Origin: Paramecium tetraurelia
Taxonomy: Eukaryota > Ciliophora > Oligohymenophorea > Peniculida > Parameciidae
Direction of reading: 5' to 3'
NCBI RefSeq assembly: GCF_000165425.1
Contig: NW_001799629.1
Coordinates: 126,737-190,736 of the forward strand
DNA length: 64,000 bases
The notes beneath the pieces were generated by a model. It did no database searches, was not told the DNA's origin, and was given only the letters and a program-made list of their open reading frames with translations. Below are positions 22,921 to 34,557 of the stretch, in pieces (the stretch's first letter is position 1; each line of letters begins with the position of its first letter). A program made the translations under genes and the position numbers.

Positions 22921-24509
22921 ATGTATATAAACTCTGAGAATTTATTACCAAAATTATAAGGAGAAGCATTTGGTATTGATATTGAATTTAGTAACAAACG
23001 AATTTGTCTCATTTAAATATCTGATGGGAAGGAAATATATTTATTCGATCCAATTGCTTTGAATTTAGAGTAATACATGAGAGATTTTTTTTAAAATGAT
23101 GCCATCAAAATATTTTATAGTGGTGCTCAAGATTTGAAATGGTTGAAAACTGAATATCAAATAGAAGTTAATAACTATTGTGATTTAAAAGTACTTGCTC
23201 AAAAAGAGCCTGATTAAAGTTTAATTGCATTATGGAAGAAGTATTGTGGAGTCTAATTTGAAAGAGACGACAAGAAAAGATTATAAAGAAGTGATTGGTT
23301 TGCAAGACCATTATCTTAAGAACAATTATTCTATGCTGCTCTTGATTGCAAACATCTTATTATGTTAAGGGATATTTTATTGTAATAATACACGGAGGAG
23401 GAAAAGAAATTTATACATTTCTCCACAGACCTCAAAGAACCTAAACTATTGAGATATTTAAAGAAATAATTGGTTGACAATGAAGATGTTCTTTTACCTT
23501 AAAAGATTTATAGGCATATCAAATTTCAAGATCCTTTTTAAACAGACGATTAGAAGGTGATTGGTTTGATCGAATAATTAACTAAAAAACATCACGAAGA
23601 TTACAAGGAATAGAAAAAACAAAGGTTTTTACACTTTTAAGAAAAATTTACAACTCATAAACCTGTTTATAGTAATTGCCGTATATTTAGTTTGAGTGGA
23701 TAATAGCTATGCTTTTGTGATTAAAAGAAAATTGAATGGTATGTAAAGAATGGGTTAGGAGAATATATGGATGAAAAGAGCATCAAGTTAAGTTTTGATC
23801 CTGTTTGCGAATTTGATGAAAAAGAAATGAAATTTTATAATGAAGAAAGGGCAAATCGATGTGTTGTTTGTGGTGCCTCTTCTAATATATTAAAATATTA
23901 AATCATCCCATACATGTACAAGCACAATTTACCTAACCATTATAAATCTCACAGGGCTCATGATGTTGTGATCATATGTGCTCGTTGTCACGAAAAAGCA
24001 TCTGCCCTCCAAGATAAGAAAAGGGCTGAAGTTTGCTTAGTTGTATGGAGTTCCTTTGTAATATTATGGGGAGGAGAAGAAAGTAGTTGATAAATTGAAT
24101 TACATCCTTAAAAAATATGATAATCTTACCAAAGCAGGAAAACCATTTGATTTTGTTTAATATCAAGAGATCAGAAATTAATTTAAAGACGTAGTTTAAT
24201 TGCCTGCCGAATTTAACAAAGAGGAGCTAACTTAAATTAATGAAAATTTGAAAAAAGATTTAAAGAATACGCATGGAGAAACTGTTGTTAAGTAATTAGA
24301 TACAGATGAGAAAATTGAAGAATTTATAATGATTTTCAGAAAACACTTCTTATTATCCGATGGATCCTTAAAATTTACCTAAAGAATGGGCTATTGATCA
24401 TAGATTTAAAAGAAATTTTGGAGAAAAATCGATTTATTATTAGAAGTAAGAAGCAAGTGAAGAAAAACAGGAATTAAAACAATAAGAACAACAAGACATA
24501 TAACAATGA
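22921..24509 (+). CDS. EXD2-like 3'-5' exonuclease, with two apparent single-base frameshifts
   Basis: About 528 residues in total. The N-terminal DEDD exonuclease domain shows [20 protein letters not shown], then [12 protein letters not shown], then [18 protein letters not shown]. The C-terminal part has the EXD2-type Cys/His module ([37 protein letters not shown]) and the terminal block [17 protein letters not shown]. Two breaks occur. Near 24041-24055 the frame moves by one base before YGVPLQYYGEEKK. Near 24350-24362 it moves again between KHFLLS and MDPQNLPKEW; removing one C there restores a run that aligns with human EXD2. No GT...AG intron explains the second break. Length modulo three agrees with two extra bases. 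Family role: exonuclease acting in DNA repair or at mitochondria. Confidence 0.8.
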
Positions 24510-25037
24510 AATCTGGAGGTTAATGTTGATGATTAAATATAGTATTCATTAATGTAAAAATTATTAAATAAAATAATTACTAATTGAAAAATTATTATTA
24601 ATTAACATTTGTTAAAGTTTGTGAGGAAGGAATTTCTATAAGTGCTTTGATTAAGTATTAAAGTCTATCTTGAGTGTAAATTTAGATTTCAAATTTATTT
24701 TGAATTTACCAGTGATAATAATTTTATAAACTTAAAGATATTCAATAAAAGGAAGGGTGAAATCATGCATATAATTTGATGATATCAATAAATTCAAACT
24801 GTTTAAGAAAACAATTTATTAATTAAATAGATTTGAAATTATCTTGAAAGAATGGATTAAGGATTTATTTAAGGTATCCTATAAATTTTGATCTATTAAG
24901 ATTGAGAAGGCCCAAGTAATGGTCATGAGTAAATGAAGAATACTAACTGAATGGAAAACTCATTGAATCAATTCGATTATTGCTGTTTCAATAAGAGAAT
25001 ATTATTACTAGAAACTTATAGTTTAATAATTAAATAA
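24510..25037. other. Intergenic region, no gene seen
   Basis: AT-rich and full of TGA in the plus frames. No protein-like frame, RNA or repeat was recognised. Confidence 0.5.
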
Positions 25038-25862
25038 TCACTTTAAAGCATTTTCTTTAAGGTTTACCATTTTTGACATTAGGTTGTTTAATATCATAGT
25101 TTAATTTGCTTTAGGGCTTTTGGTTTGAGCTAATAGACTTTCTGCAATTTGATTTAGTTCAAAGCTTTTGTTCTTTATTATTGATCTTTCTTTAATTTAC
25201 ATCTTATTATTCAGCACAAGTTATTAAATTTGTTTATTAGATTATTTGAATGTGCTATTATTTATGCTATTATCTCTTGAGTGTCTAGGCGAACTGACAA
25301 TAGACAGGCAAGAAGATTTATTTAACTATAAAAGCTTAGTTAAAGGATTTTTTGACTGAGATTATTTAAATTCTTTGTTAACCATAGGAGTTTCTTCAGT
25401 TTTGACCTCATCTCTGGTTGTTTTCGGGTAATCTTAAGAGACTTCGTTAATGTTTTCAGTAAGACAAATTTGAGATTCTTCATCAATTTGAGTGAGTAGT
25501 CGAGGTTCCAAGATCGCTCGTTCTTCAATCAACACTTATTTGTTAAATGAATTTTAGAGATCATCTATTACAATGGTAAATATAGCTTAAAGATTTGTCT
25601 TAAATATCTCAGAATTTAACTTATAATGTTCTGCTAGTTTGAATTCTTTCATAGAAATTTCCTTTTGGTTTGCTAATTTTAGTAATTCCTAGTTATATCT
25701 GTTATGTACTTAAATAGTAAATTTGTGTTCTTCGGCGAATATATCTTTTATGAGATGATATATCCGATCTAGGAAGGTACTAGTAAGACGTTTGAAGATG
25801 TTCTCAATTTCTAAATACTTTATAGTTTCTTTGTGTAGCCTTAGCACATCAATTTCTTGCAT
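25038..25862 (-). CDS. Hypothetical protein
   Basis: An intron-free 274-residue ORF from ATG 25862 to TGA 25038-25040. It starts MQEIDVLRLHKETIKYLEIE; the N-terminal half is helical, and the second half is Ser/Asn/Gln rich with short repeats of basic and polar residues. Codon use resembles the neighbouring genes. No domain recognised. The next plus-strand gene is far away, so promoter space is ample. Confidence 0.65.
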
Positions 25863-25923
25863 TGATAACTATCAATTTTAATTTATAAATATTCGTTAAA
25901 AATTAGATTTTAATGTGAAATAA

Positions 25924-26176
25924 TCATACGATATAAGGCAGTATTGTACTTTCATTAATCTCTTCATATATTTCCTTGCTTGAATCTGATGCTAATTTTG
26001 TAATTGAATGAATCTGTTGATTTATGTTTTTATTTTTTCTTTTAATCTACTATCTGCTTCTTTTTTTGCTGAATTTCATAGCATTTTAATAAATAAATTC
26101 TGATTCACTTGATCTTATCTAAATTAAATCTATTCAAATAATTAATATTATCAGTCTCATCTGATTAATTATTCAT
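25924..26176 (-). CDS. Possible small hypothetical protein
   Basis: Tentative 70-residue model starting MNNQSDETDNINYLNRFNLD and ending SKEIYEEINESTILPYIV. The two exons join if a 40-nt intron (26069-26108) is removed, longer than any other intron here. Both ends look protein-like, but the join is weak. Confidence 0.3.
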
Positions 26177-26602
26177 ATTTTGGATTCTCAATAAAAAGTA
26201 AAATAAACTTATTTTACATTTTAATTTATTTACTCTAGTATGAATTATTGAAATAAATTAATAATCTTAGCTTCTTCTTATGAATTTTGTTTACTTCATT
26301 TAGTATGACTTAAAAATATTATTCTTATGCTTATTTAAACAAGTCTTCCTTCCTTAAAATTTTGGAGAATTAAATCAATCATATTCTTTATTAATAAATA
26401 AAATGCTCTGTAAGATATAAACCCTCTAAAATATTATTCTCTAAATTGATAATGATAATTTTTTGATATTTAAAGTTATTTATATTGATTTAATTATTTT
26501 GAATTGAAATAACCTAAGATGTAGGTTCATTAAGCAAAAGAAAAAATATTAATATCTTCTTATAGTGTATTTGTAAAATGGAATAAATTTATATATTTTC
26601 AT
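26177..26602. other. Intergenic region, no gene seen
   Basis: Very AT-rich, with short unrelated frames on both strands. Nothing supported. Confidence 0.5.
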
Positions 26603-27930
26603 TCAACCCGAATGTTTTTCATTCTTTTTCTAGTTATTGTTATTGTTATTGTTATTGTTATTATTGTTATTATTATTATTATTATTTGTTTAAGTTTTGT
26701 TTGCCCCTTAATAAAATCCAGTTTAGCCCTGACCTTAAATGGCAGCTCTTTATTAATCACTAATATGATTCATATGCAGAGTCTGAACACCAGCAGCATG
26801 AATATTAGGATTAATACTCTAAAAGGATTTCATAACAAATGTCAAAACTGTTCTTCCAACCTGAAAATTTAATTGCTATTTAAATTACTTATATTGCAAT
26901 TTTATCCATGCATATAAGATATGGAGTTTAGAGACGAACTAAAGTTCCGAATTTACTATTATTATCAACTATAACAAAATTTCCCTTCTCATATTTGATA
27001 AAGGCATGTAGTCGCGATACTGAGATATCTGAGATTCTAATTTCGCATTAATGTCCTCGACCTAATTTGATTTAATCATCAGGAGTTCCTTTGATAAGGT
27101 ATATTCCTCTCTAGGCCTTCTTATCCTTTTCAGAGATTTATGTGTTTTCAAGAATTATATATGGTTGGTTGGGTCTTTCCAAGGCTGCCAAGTCGAGCAC
27201 TTTTCCTTAGAATCTAATTTATTGAGGCAACAATTCCTAGCATACTTCGCACTCTAATCTACAGGATATCAGTATTGATACTTCTTCCATCTATAGGAAA
27301 TTGTATTGCCAGATTCTTTTTTATAACCCCTGCTTTCTAACCATTGCTTTAAACAATTAAAATGCACATAGGCACAACTTCCATTGCATTTACAAGGAGT
27401 GATAAAAGGATCTTCTGGGGTTTCTTCTTCATTTAAACATATTTTGCACTACTATGTTACATTCCCATCCAAGGAAGGTGTAATTTTAGCTTCTGACTAG
27501 AAAACATCCTTCACTGTTCTTATTTGTCCCTTACTGTCTCTGATTTCGATCACATGGTATTCAACCCTGCCTAATTTTAGAAGATCCCCCTCTTATAATG
27601 TATAACCCTATACTGTAATAAATATTAATACCTTTTAAACACCATCAGCATTTTTTAAACTACGAACGATTAAATAATTTTCGTTTTCTGTTGAGTTTTA
27701 ATTCGGTTGAATAAAATATTAGTCTGAATGTTAATAAGAATTATACCTCCTTGGGCTTAAATGGATGTTAGAGGTAAGTGCGCCTCATCCTTGGCCTTTC
27801 CATCTTATATAACTATTTCATTCTCTATAATAAATTAACCCTTTCAAACCTTCTCTGCTAACTTTGCATGATCCTTCAACCCTATGTTTTTTAACGCTTA
27901 AAGATTTAGTCTCATAATCAAACAATCCAT
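26603..27930 (-). CDS. RINGv (C4HC3) plus FHA protein with poly-Asn tail
   Basis: A 400-residue protein with five introns (27823-27849, 27724-27746, 27608-27631, 27259-27281, 26861-26888); the exon sum is exact. It starts MDCLIMRLNLQALKNIG. An N-terminal FHA-like segment reads EGDLLKLGRVEYHVIEIRD. A RINGv-type zinc finger follows: CKICLNEEE, PCKCNGSCAYVHFNCLKQWL, then LECEVC. A good FHA domain is C-terminal: IKLGRG, ISDISVSRLHAFI, DNNSKFGTLV, IAIQVGRTVLTFV. The protein ends with about 14 Asn. RINGv domains are E3 ubiquitin ligases and FHA domains bind phospho-Thr, so phosphorylation-guided ubiquitination is a fair inference. No membrane segment is seen, unlike MARCH ligases. Confidence 0.82.
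26632..26690 (-). repeat. Trinucleotide/hexanucleotide repeat coding for poly-Asn
   Basis: Plus-strand TTATTG/TTATTA units. On the sense strand this is (AAT/AAC)n, the Asn run at the end of the RINGv-FHA gene. Confidence 0.8.
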
Positions 27931-27979
27931 GAGAATCTTTTTGCCAAGTAACAGCTTTCATTTCCACACTATAAATATA

Positions 27980-28351
27980 ATGATTATTTACTAGTTCTTG
28001 TTCTTCGATATAAAAGGAAGGGTAGTTGTCATTTATTCTTGTATTTTTTTTGATTTAATATTATTTATTATTCACATTCAAAAACTCATCTCCACCATAA
28101 ATATTAATATCATCTCGTCATTAAGACCTAAAATTAAGATATTCTCCTGGACTCAGCTCTATCACCCAATAAATGTAAATATTTCCAATTCCCATTTGCC
28201 CCATTTACCTTTCAAGAAAGCAGAAGAAAAAGAATATCAACCATCTAGAAGTTGGATAGTAATAGAAATAAAATAGCTTTAAGATATTAAAAACTATTTT
28301 TTGTTTATTATTTTACGCAATTTATAAATATCAGTATGTTTCATATGATAT
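27980..28351 (+). CDS. Possible small hypothetical protein
   Basis: A 123-residue open frame from ATG 27980 to TGA 28349-28351. The first 60 residues are hydrophobic; a later part (FKKAEEKEYQPSRSWIVIEI) looks protein-like. It starts 50 bp from the divergent RINGv-FHA start. It could be a gene with unrecognised introns. Confidence 0.3.
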
Positions 28352-28794
28352 TTAAAGAAATAGTTTAGAATGGGCCTATCTATTTTAAAAAAATGCTAAA
28401 ATTTAATAATTCAAGTAGAAAATTGTTTGTGTAAAGTAATTTACTCATAGCCTTTGATTATATTACATATCTTTTATTAGACAATAAAAGATCTAAATCA
28501 TATTAAAAAGGTAATTTATACATATTTTTTTAATAAAAATTCAATTTAATTCTACATATTAAACCTAGGTTTCAATTTTTAAATTAAAAAATAAAAATGA
28601 TTGGATCTCAGTACAAATAATAAATAAATATATTGATAAAAATACAAAATGAAGTTCATTATAGAGTATGTACCTACTTTTGATGTTGACATGCTCTGTT
28701 TAGATACCAAAATTGTTTTTCTAAATTTCTAAATTTATAAATAAATGATATTGGCTATGATTTCTAATTAGTTAATTGCTTTTAAATCGTAAGA
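28352..28794. other. Intergenic region, no gene seen
   Basis: AT-rich with no convincing coding frame or structured RNA. Confidence 0.5.
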
Positions 28795-29079
28795 ATGCAA
28801 GAAACTCAGTTAAAAACCATTATCAAATTTTTGGATAGTTAAAAATAATTTAGGTAAGGAAGTCAATCGCTTTACTCAAGAACGAAGAGTGAATTAGACT
28901 ATATTTTTTGTGAAACAGACGGTAATTCAATTCTAATGAAAGAAAAACAGAAGGCAAGTTATAAGTCTGCGTTTCAGAATGATAACTAGCAATTCTTAAA
29001 TTTATTTTAATTGTTCATCATGTCTCGTAAATTCTATAGAAACTCTAAAAAGTTAAACAAAACGTAATTTTATCAATGA
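28795..29079 (+). CDS. Small hypothetical protein
   Basis: A 94-residue intron-free ORF starting MQETQLKTIIKFLDSQKQFR and ending in a basic tail (SRKFYRNSKKLNKTQFYQ). Amphipathic helix first, then Ser/Lys rich. No family recognised. Confidence 0.5.
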
Positions 29080-29304
29080 ATTAGGGGAAGCTTGTGCCTC
29101 AAGAAAAGTTAAAGTAGTATTTAAAGGGGTTTTTAAAATAGAATATGTTAAAATATTTAAAGAGTTTAATTTGAATGGTGATCAGAATTTTAGGAATCAT
29201 TTATGATAACAACAGTTGAAAGACCTTAAAGCAAAATAGTAAATAATATAGAAAGAATGCATTTATATACTACTTAATTAGAAGCTTTGATTTAATTTAT
29301 ATTT

Positions 29305-30299
29305 ATGTCTTGGTTATTTAATAAAGCTTAACAGCCAGCACAACAGCTTAAATTACCAGCCTAATTTGCGGAGAAGGTCTTAAATTTAGAATTGGATGTT
29401 GACTCTAATGCTGCTTCAAAGGATGAGATTCAAGAACTATTATAACTCTATAGTGTAATCAATTTCTCCTAATCTATTTAGTAAGCTGTTGAGTATTATT
29501 CTTCGATGAAATCGGAAAGATATACTGTATTTACAAATAAAATTCAAACTTTATTAATGAAACCCTACGTAAATAAAATCTTGGGATCGGAGGCCAAATA
29601 GGAATAAAAACAAGTTCAATAGCAGAATGCACAGAAAGAATAAATCAAGAACAACATCTAATATATCTAGCAGATGGACAGCAATAAGCAGGTTTAATAG
29701 ATGATGACAGCTGCAATTGATGAAAAGATCAAAATAGACAATATGATCGCTGACGATTTTAAATTATAAGATCATAGAGTCTAATAAAGAATGCTTATGA
29801 GAATTAAGGTATTATTAAGAGTTATAATTATTTCTAGGATCCTTCCAAGTACAATTTGGCTATATCGAAAAGTACCTCTTTGAGACATCTAAAATTAGAC
29901 ATTGAAAGTTAGAGTTAGCAGTCAACTTTGCCTGATATGTAAGAACAAGGATTGGAAAGTATTTCTGAATAAGCATTTGATAAAATATCAGAGGCAGAAG
30001 CCTAATAACAATTTACTGACTTGATTAAGAATGATAATGATTCAACTGAACAAGTACATCAAATCCAAGAAATGAATACATAATCAAATCCCATTTGCTT
30101 ACCAATCAAACCTTCCTAGATATAGGATCAACATTAGGCTTATTTCATTGATGATCCTCAACCTATTGATTAGTAAAATTGGACACCATAACTTGGAGAT
30201 TTCAGTCATCCAAAAACTAAAAAAGTTAGAGACATGGTTAACAAAAATTAAGTTCTGAAGAAACAAAAAATGGAACTGAACAACGTTTTGCCATGTTGA
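29305..30299 (+). CDS. Hypothetical helical protein
   Basis: A 321-residue protein with one 29-nt intron (29809-29837) that is required to hold the frame. It starts MSWLFNKAQQPAQQLKLPAQ. Residues ~45-115 form a helical region (QAVEYYSSMKSERYTVF) followed by coiled coil; the C-terminal half is polar with short conserved-looking blocks (AYFIDDPQPIDQ, NWTPQLGDFSHPKTKK). No domain recognised. Good coding character throughout. Confidence 0.7.
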
Positions 30300-30429
30300 A
30301 TTTCTATAATTGTAATTTTCTATCATATATAATTATTCTAACGTTTAAAGACTTAGCTAAGAATTAATTTAACTAAGTCTTGCTAGGTCCTTTTGTATTA
30401 ATAATTCTTCAATTTATAATTGATTTTTA

Positions 30430-30996
30430 ATGGGATAAGAAAATTCGAATGCAAAACTAAGCTAAAATATTATTGTTTTTGGAGTCAACTTGCTACTTGA
30501 TGAGAAGCTTATGGGTTCTGAATGGTAAAAGGATTAAAGTACTAATAAACTCTTTATTTTTATAGTAAATTCGTGTCAAGATTTTACATTGTACAAAAAC
30601 AGTAGTGAGAAACCTAATCAATTATTATGGTGTCCAAAATACTCTTAAGTACTACAGCAAACAGTTGAATCTATAATTTTAAATATAGAATTTGAGGGAG
30701 TGTTATATGTTTTCGAGCACACTCAAGATCAATTTTAATTGAACGAACACAGAAAGTTGATAAAATGGTTAATGAGCGAGGATTCTATGAGATAATGTTC
30801 ACTAGTCCTGTTGTGTGTATCTAAATCAAATGATCTGGCAATTAATATAAAATCATAAATGGAAATAGAATTAGATTTGGAATCTATGGATTCTAAACAA
30901 GCAAGAAATTTGATAATAAAATAAAAAGAAAAGGAAATTAATCTGTAATTTAAAAAGATTATAACACAATTGATTAAAATGAAAAATGATTCATGA
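30430..30996 (+). CDS. Hypothetical protein with myristoylation-type start, possibly a degenerate GTPase-like fold
   Basis: An intron-free 188-residue ORF starting MGQENSNAKL (Gly2, Ser6: N-myristoylation-like). Alternating hydrophobic strands (NIIVFGVNLLLDE, SIILNIEFEGVLYVFEH, CSLVLLCVSKSND) resemble the core strands of a small GTPase with a vestigial NKxD (SKSND). No P-loop is present. The GTPase relation is only a guess. Confidence 0.6.
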
Positions 30997-31706
30997 TATA
31001 AATTATAAAATTTTTAGGTCTTACTATATGAATTAACAAACAATTACAAACTTCTTCAATATAACTCATTTATGACTATTAGTTAGGGTATTGAATATCA
31101 TTCATTCTATTAGAATATAAAACAAAGATTATCTTATTTAATCTTGTATTTATTAAACCTTTCTCTTATATCCTTACATTTATGTAATAGGTCATGAAAT
31201 TTACTGAATTAAGTTTTCTATTAGATTATGTGTATTGTTTTTGTTATGGATTATCAATCATTTCAAAGATTTTGCATAACTCATCACTACTCTACTATTT
31301 ATTTAGAAAAGCTTTAAAAAATCTCAATTTATATCAATTAATCATAATCTTTAATTTTTGAAAATATCCAACTATTTAAATTATGCACATGAATATAGGA
31401 TAACCCATTCAATACTAGATAACTATTCTAATACATCTTAGATAAGATTGGACATTCAAATATGTTTAATTTTTAAACTATTTCTTAAAGCAAAATATTC
31501 TAAAATTACAAATTTGAGTTTGATATTAAGATATAATATAGATATTGCTATAAAAATAAATATACTACCTTTAAGTCTATATAATTTATATTATTGATTA
31601 TTATTTTTATGGAGTATTATATGTAATCAATAAAAACAAAAATAGTATTAATTAATGAATTTATTTATAGTTAAAGTGCATCATACACAATAAATGACTT
31701 CAAATT
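30997..31706. other. Intergenic region, no supported gene
   Basis: AT-rich. One plus-strand frame of ~130 codons ends near 31600, but it has no clear start and its composition follows the AT background. Confidence 0.45.
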
Positions 31707-32409
31707 TCAAAGGAAAAGGATAAAACAGAGGAGCAAAACAACTTCAATCACAATTATTATTATGAGCCAACAATTTGAAGACTTTGAGATGATTGATGCA
31801 AATTTGGAATTAACGAATGTCATGTCTTTATTGGTTTTGTCCACATCGTCATTTAATTTACTAAGATCCCTGATCTATTGATTTATGGTTTGATTTATAT
31901 TCTATCCTGAATACTTTAAAACCATTGCCTTATGATAAAAACATAAAATTACTTGTTCATTGGTCTAATCTAGTAATTTATCTTATTCTTGTTAGAGATC
32001 TTTTTGATTCTTGAAAAGTTCTCTATTTGACATATTGCTTAATTCAGCCATTTATTTAGGAGCTGCTTGCTACTCTTATTTGGTTTCAAGAACAGCTTTC
32101 TTGAATTGCTCGGAGATCAGATCCCTCTAATTCTTAAACTCTTATAATTAATTCCTGCGTTTCTCCTATTCCTTCTGCATCAAGGTATTCTCTTAAAGTT
32201 TCATCAGATCCCCCAGAAGCACTATTTCGCGATCTTAAATCTAAGAAGAGATTCGTACCCAAAGTTGTCAATTAACCTCGAATTTCCCCTTCTATAATGG
32301 TAAACTATTATCCAGCCTTCTTTTTTTGTTCTCGTTTATTGATATCAGTTTTAATAGATACAATTAGTTTCTAAATTCGATCAATTTCATTTTTATATTG
32401 ATCACTCAT
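31707..32409 (-). CDS. SNARE protein with C-terminal membrane anchor (Q-SNARE)
   Basis: A 217-residue protein with two introns (32234-32258, 25 nt; 31929-31952, 24 nt). The N-terminal part is a three-helix-like coiled region. Residues ~130-195 form a SNARE heptad segment with a central Gln layer (GQNINQTINQQIRDLSKLND). It ends in a single hydrophobic anchor (CWLIIIIVIEVVLLLCFILF) with almost no lumenal tail, the standard tail-anchored layout. It would act in vesicle fusion. The spacing looks closest to Qb SNAREs (NPSN/Vti/GOSR type), but the subclass is not secure. Confidence 0.8.
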
Positions 32410-32524
32410 ATTAATAATATTAATAATTACAAAATCAATGTATGATGTATTATAATCCAAAGATAAATCTATATATTTTAACTTCTGATATGCAGAGATT
32501 TAAAAAGTATAACTATTTGTAGAA

Positions 32525-32963
32525 ATGAAGCGTGATTATTTTATAATAATTTTGGATATAATGTGGTACATAAGGAATTGGATGACGTCTTTATAAGATT
32601 CATACAAATTCCTATTCTTTACAATAACTGTGCAGAATAACCTTTTAATTTCTACCTGGACATGCTTTAGAGAGAAACTCTCTAACCATTTGATTTTGAG
32701 ATACAAGGTTTCCCAAGAATTAATTGATATGAACGGATCCGTTTGTGGAGGTTCTCTGGCTACAATTCTTGATCATACTAAAACTATAGCCATTTTATGA
32801 AGAGATAGAAACTATCTAGGACAGTCAGGTATGTACGTATACTATTAAATTTAGTATTGAAGGGGGATGATCATTTATAATCTCTGCAAAACTGAATGAT
32901 TCTATATTTGTACTTGCAGTCTATCAAAAAAGTAGATAAGAATGTTACATACTCATTTTGTGA
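32525..32963 (+). pseudogene. Decayed hotdog-fold (4HBT/ACOT13-like) thioesterase
   Basis: A frame from ATG 32525 reaches a recognisable thioesterase core (VSQELIDMNGSVCGGSLATI, LDHTKTIAIL), equivalent to the NxxGTLHGG...LxD region, but ends at TGA 32798-32800. The next family strand appears in another frame near 32871-32920 (FIISAKLNDSIFVLA) behind an in-frame TGA. The family His of HGG is Cys. A competing frame (NNCAEQPFNF) overlaps the N-terminal part. No set of GT...AG introns rejoins the pieces. I read it as a pseudogene; a badly assembled real gene is the alternative. Confidence 0.5.
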
Positions 32964-33163
32964 TATAATTGAATAATCAGGAATGATATTAGTCAAAACA
33001 GACAGACACATTAGACTGGAACATTTTTTGATTTCAAAAAGCATCTAAAATATTATATAATAATTAGATAAACATCTGGTGTGCAATATAAAATTAATTA
33101 TCAACTATTTGTTTATGGTTCATTTGATTTTTGAATTAAATATAATATTATCTAAAATTGGTT

Positions 33164-34518
33164 ATGAAACATCGTAAAATTGATCCACAGGAGCAAGAAA
33201 CAGCTAGTTCAGGTTATTCAACTCCAGATGAGAAAAGTGTCTAAAAATAAGCCAAAATAAAACACTTGAGAAAGCATGCGTTTGTCAATCGGATTTCATT
33301 CCTTGATGATATGGATAAGGATTCAGAATTGAATAAAAATAGATTGGTAGGGTTTTACAATATGCTATATGTTGTGGCCTTCTATTACTTTATCATAAAT
33401 CCTATCATGACATATTGGAAGAGTGGCGAATGGATCGAGACTTCATTGTACAATTAAATGCGTCGAGATCTGTTCATGTGTATTGTAACATGGCCTTTGG
33501 TAATAGATTTATCATTATGAAACAGTTCTATGCTTGGAGTCACATAGCCTTGTTGATTCAATATTTAGCAATGATGAACATCCCAAAGGTGCTGATTTTC
33601 ATAATACAACATGTCAGTCAGATTTTTATGTTTGTATATGCTCAATATTTGGTTCTAACCAGAGATTGGTACTTACCCCAAGGTGCCTTTGTAACATTTT
33701 AATCATGTGTGTTCTTCTTCAAAATGCATTCATACACTATGACAAATTACAAAATGAGAAGAGAATGGATTGATTAAGGTTGTCCCAAAAGCAATGATCC
33801 TTTCAGTTATCCAAATAACATAAACTTTAAGAATTTCACCAAGTTTATCATGACTCCTGTATTGGTTTATGAGCCTTAGTATCCCTCCTCAGGTAAGATA
33901 AGATGGTGGTATGTGATTGTTAAATTTATAAACACGATTTCGATGTTAATTATGGGATATATGATTGTTTCCAATCACATTTATCCAATAATTTTGAATG
34001 TAAATGCCTTAACTCTAGTTGATTCAATATTCTAAATGACTCTACCTTTGATATTTTTATGTTTGACCTTATTTAACATGATCTTCGAGAATTATTGCAA
34101 CTTTTGGGCTGAACTTACGCATTTTGGAGATCGTCAATTTTACACCGATTGGTGGAATTCAACAGATTATGAAGAGTTTAATAGGAATTGGAATAGACCA
34201 GTTTATGAATTTCTGTATCGTCATGTGTATTTGGAACTCATTTTTGAATTTGGTTTTGGAGTTAAGAAGGCCCAATTGGCTACTTTTCTGTTCTCTGCAA
34301 TTTTGCATGAGTACACACTGGCTGTAAGTTTGAAATAGATTACTCCAATTATGATTATGTTTATGATGATCCAAATACCAGTGATGTTATGTACTAAGAG
34401 GATTAAGGGAACGAAATTTGGTAATCTATTCTTTTGGTGGGGAATCATTCAAGGATTACCATTAATTTTGAATTTATATCTTAGATTCAATGAATTGCCA
34501 AAATTATTGTTTGAATGA
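33164..34518 (+). CDS. MBOAT acyltransferase, DGAT1/ACAT (SOAT) type
   Basis: A 442-residue multi-span enzyme with one 26-nt intron (33500-33525), which joins MCIVTWPL to FYAWSHIALL. Family landmarks: HSYTMTNYK in the middle, FYTDWWNSTDYEEFNRNWN (the FYxDWWN signature of the ACAT/DGAT1 group) and the catalytic His in FLFSAILHEY. The N-terminus is cytosolic and charged, followed by about eight hydrophobic segments. It esterifies diacylglycerol or sterol with fatty acyl-CoA in the ER for storage lipid. I cannot tell DGAT1 from ACAT activity from sequence alone. All catalytic motifs are intact. Confidence 0.93.
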
Positions 34519-34557
34519 GTATGAATAAATTATCTATAAATATATCAAATATTATCA

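Noticed and set aside
24046-24055. A 10-nt intron (GT...AG) in the EXD2-like gene
   Set aside because: Splicing it would restore the frame, but it is far below the shortest introns seen here (about 18-20 nt). A single extra base explains the shift equally well.
31204-31600. Plus-strand open frame of ~130 codons in the intergenic region
   Set aside because: No clear ATG, no conserved motif, Ile/Asn/Leu-rich composition, and TGA-only stopping makes such lengths common by chance.
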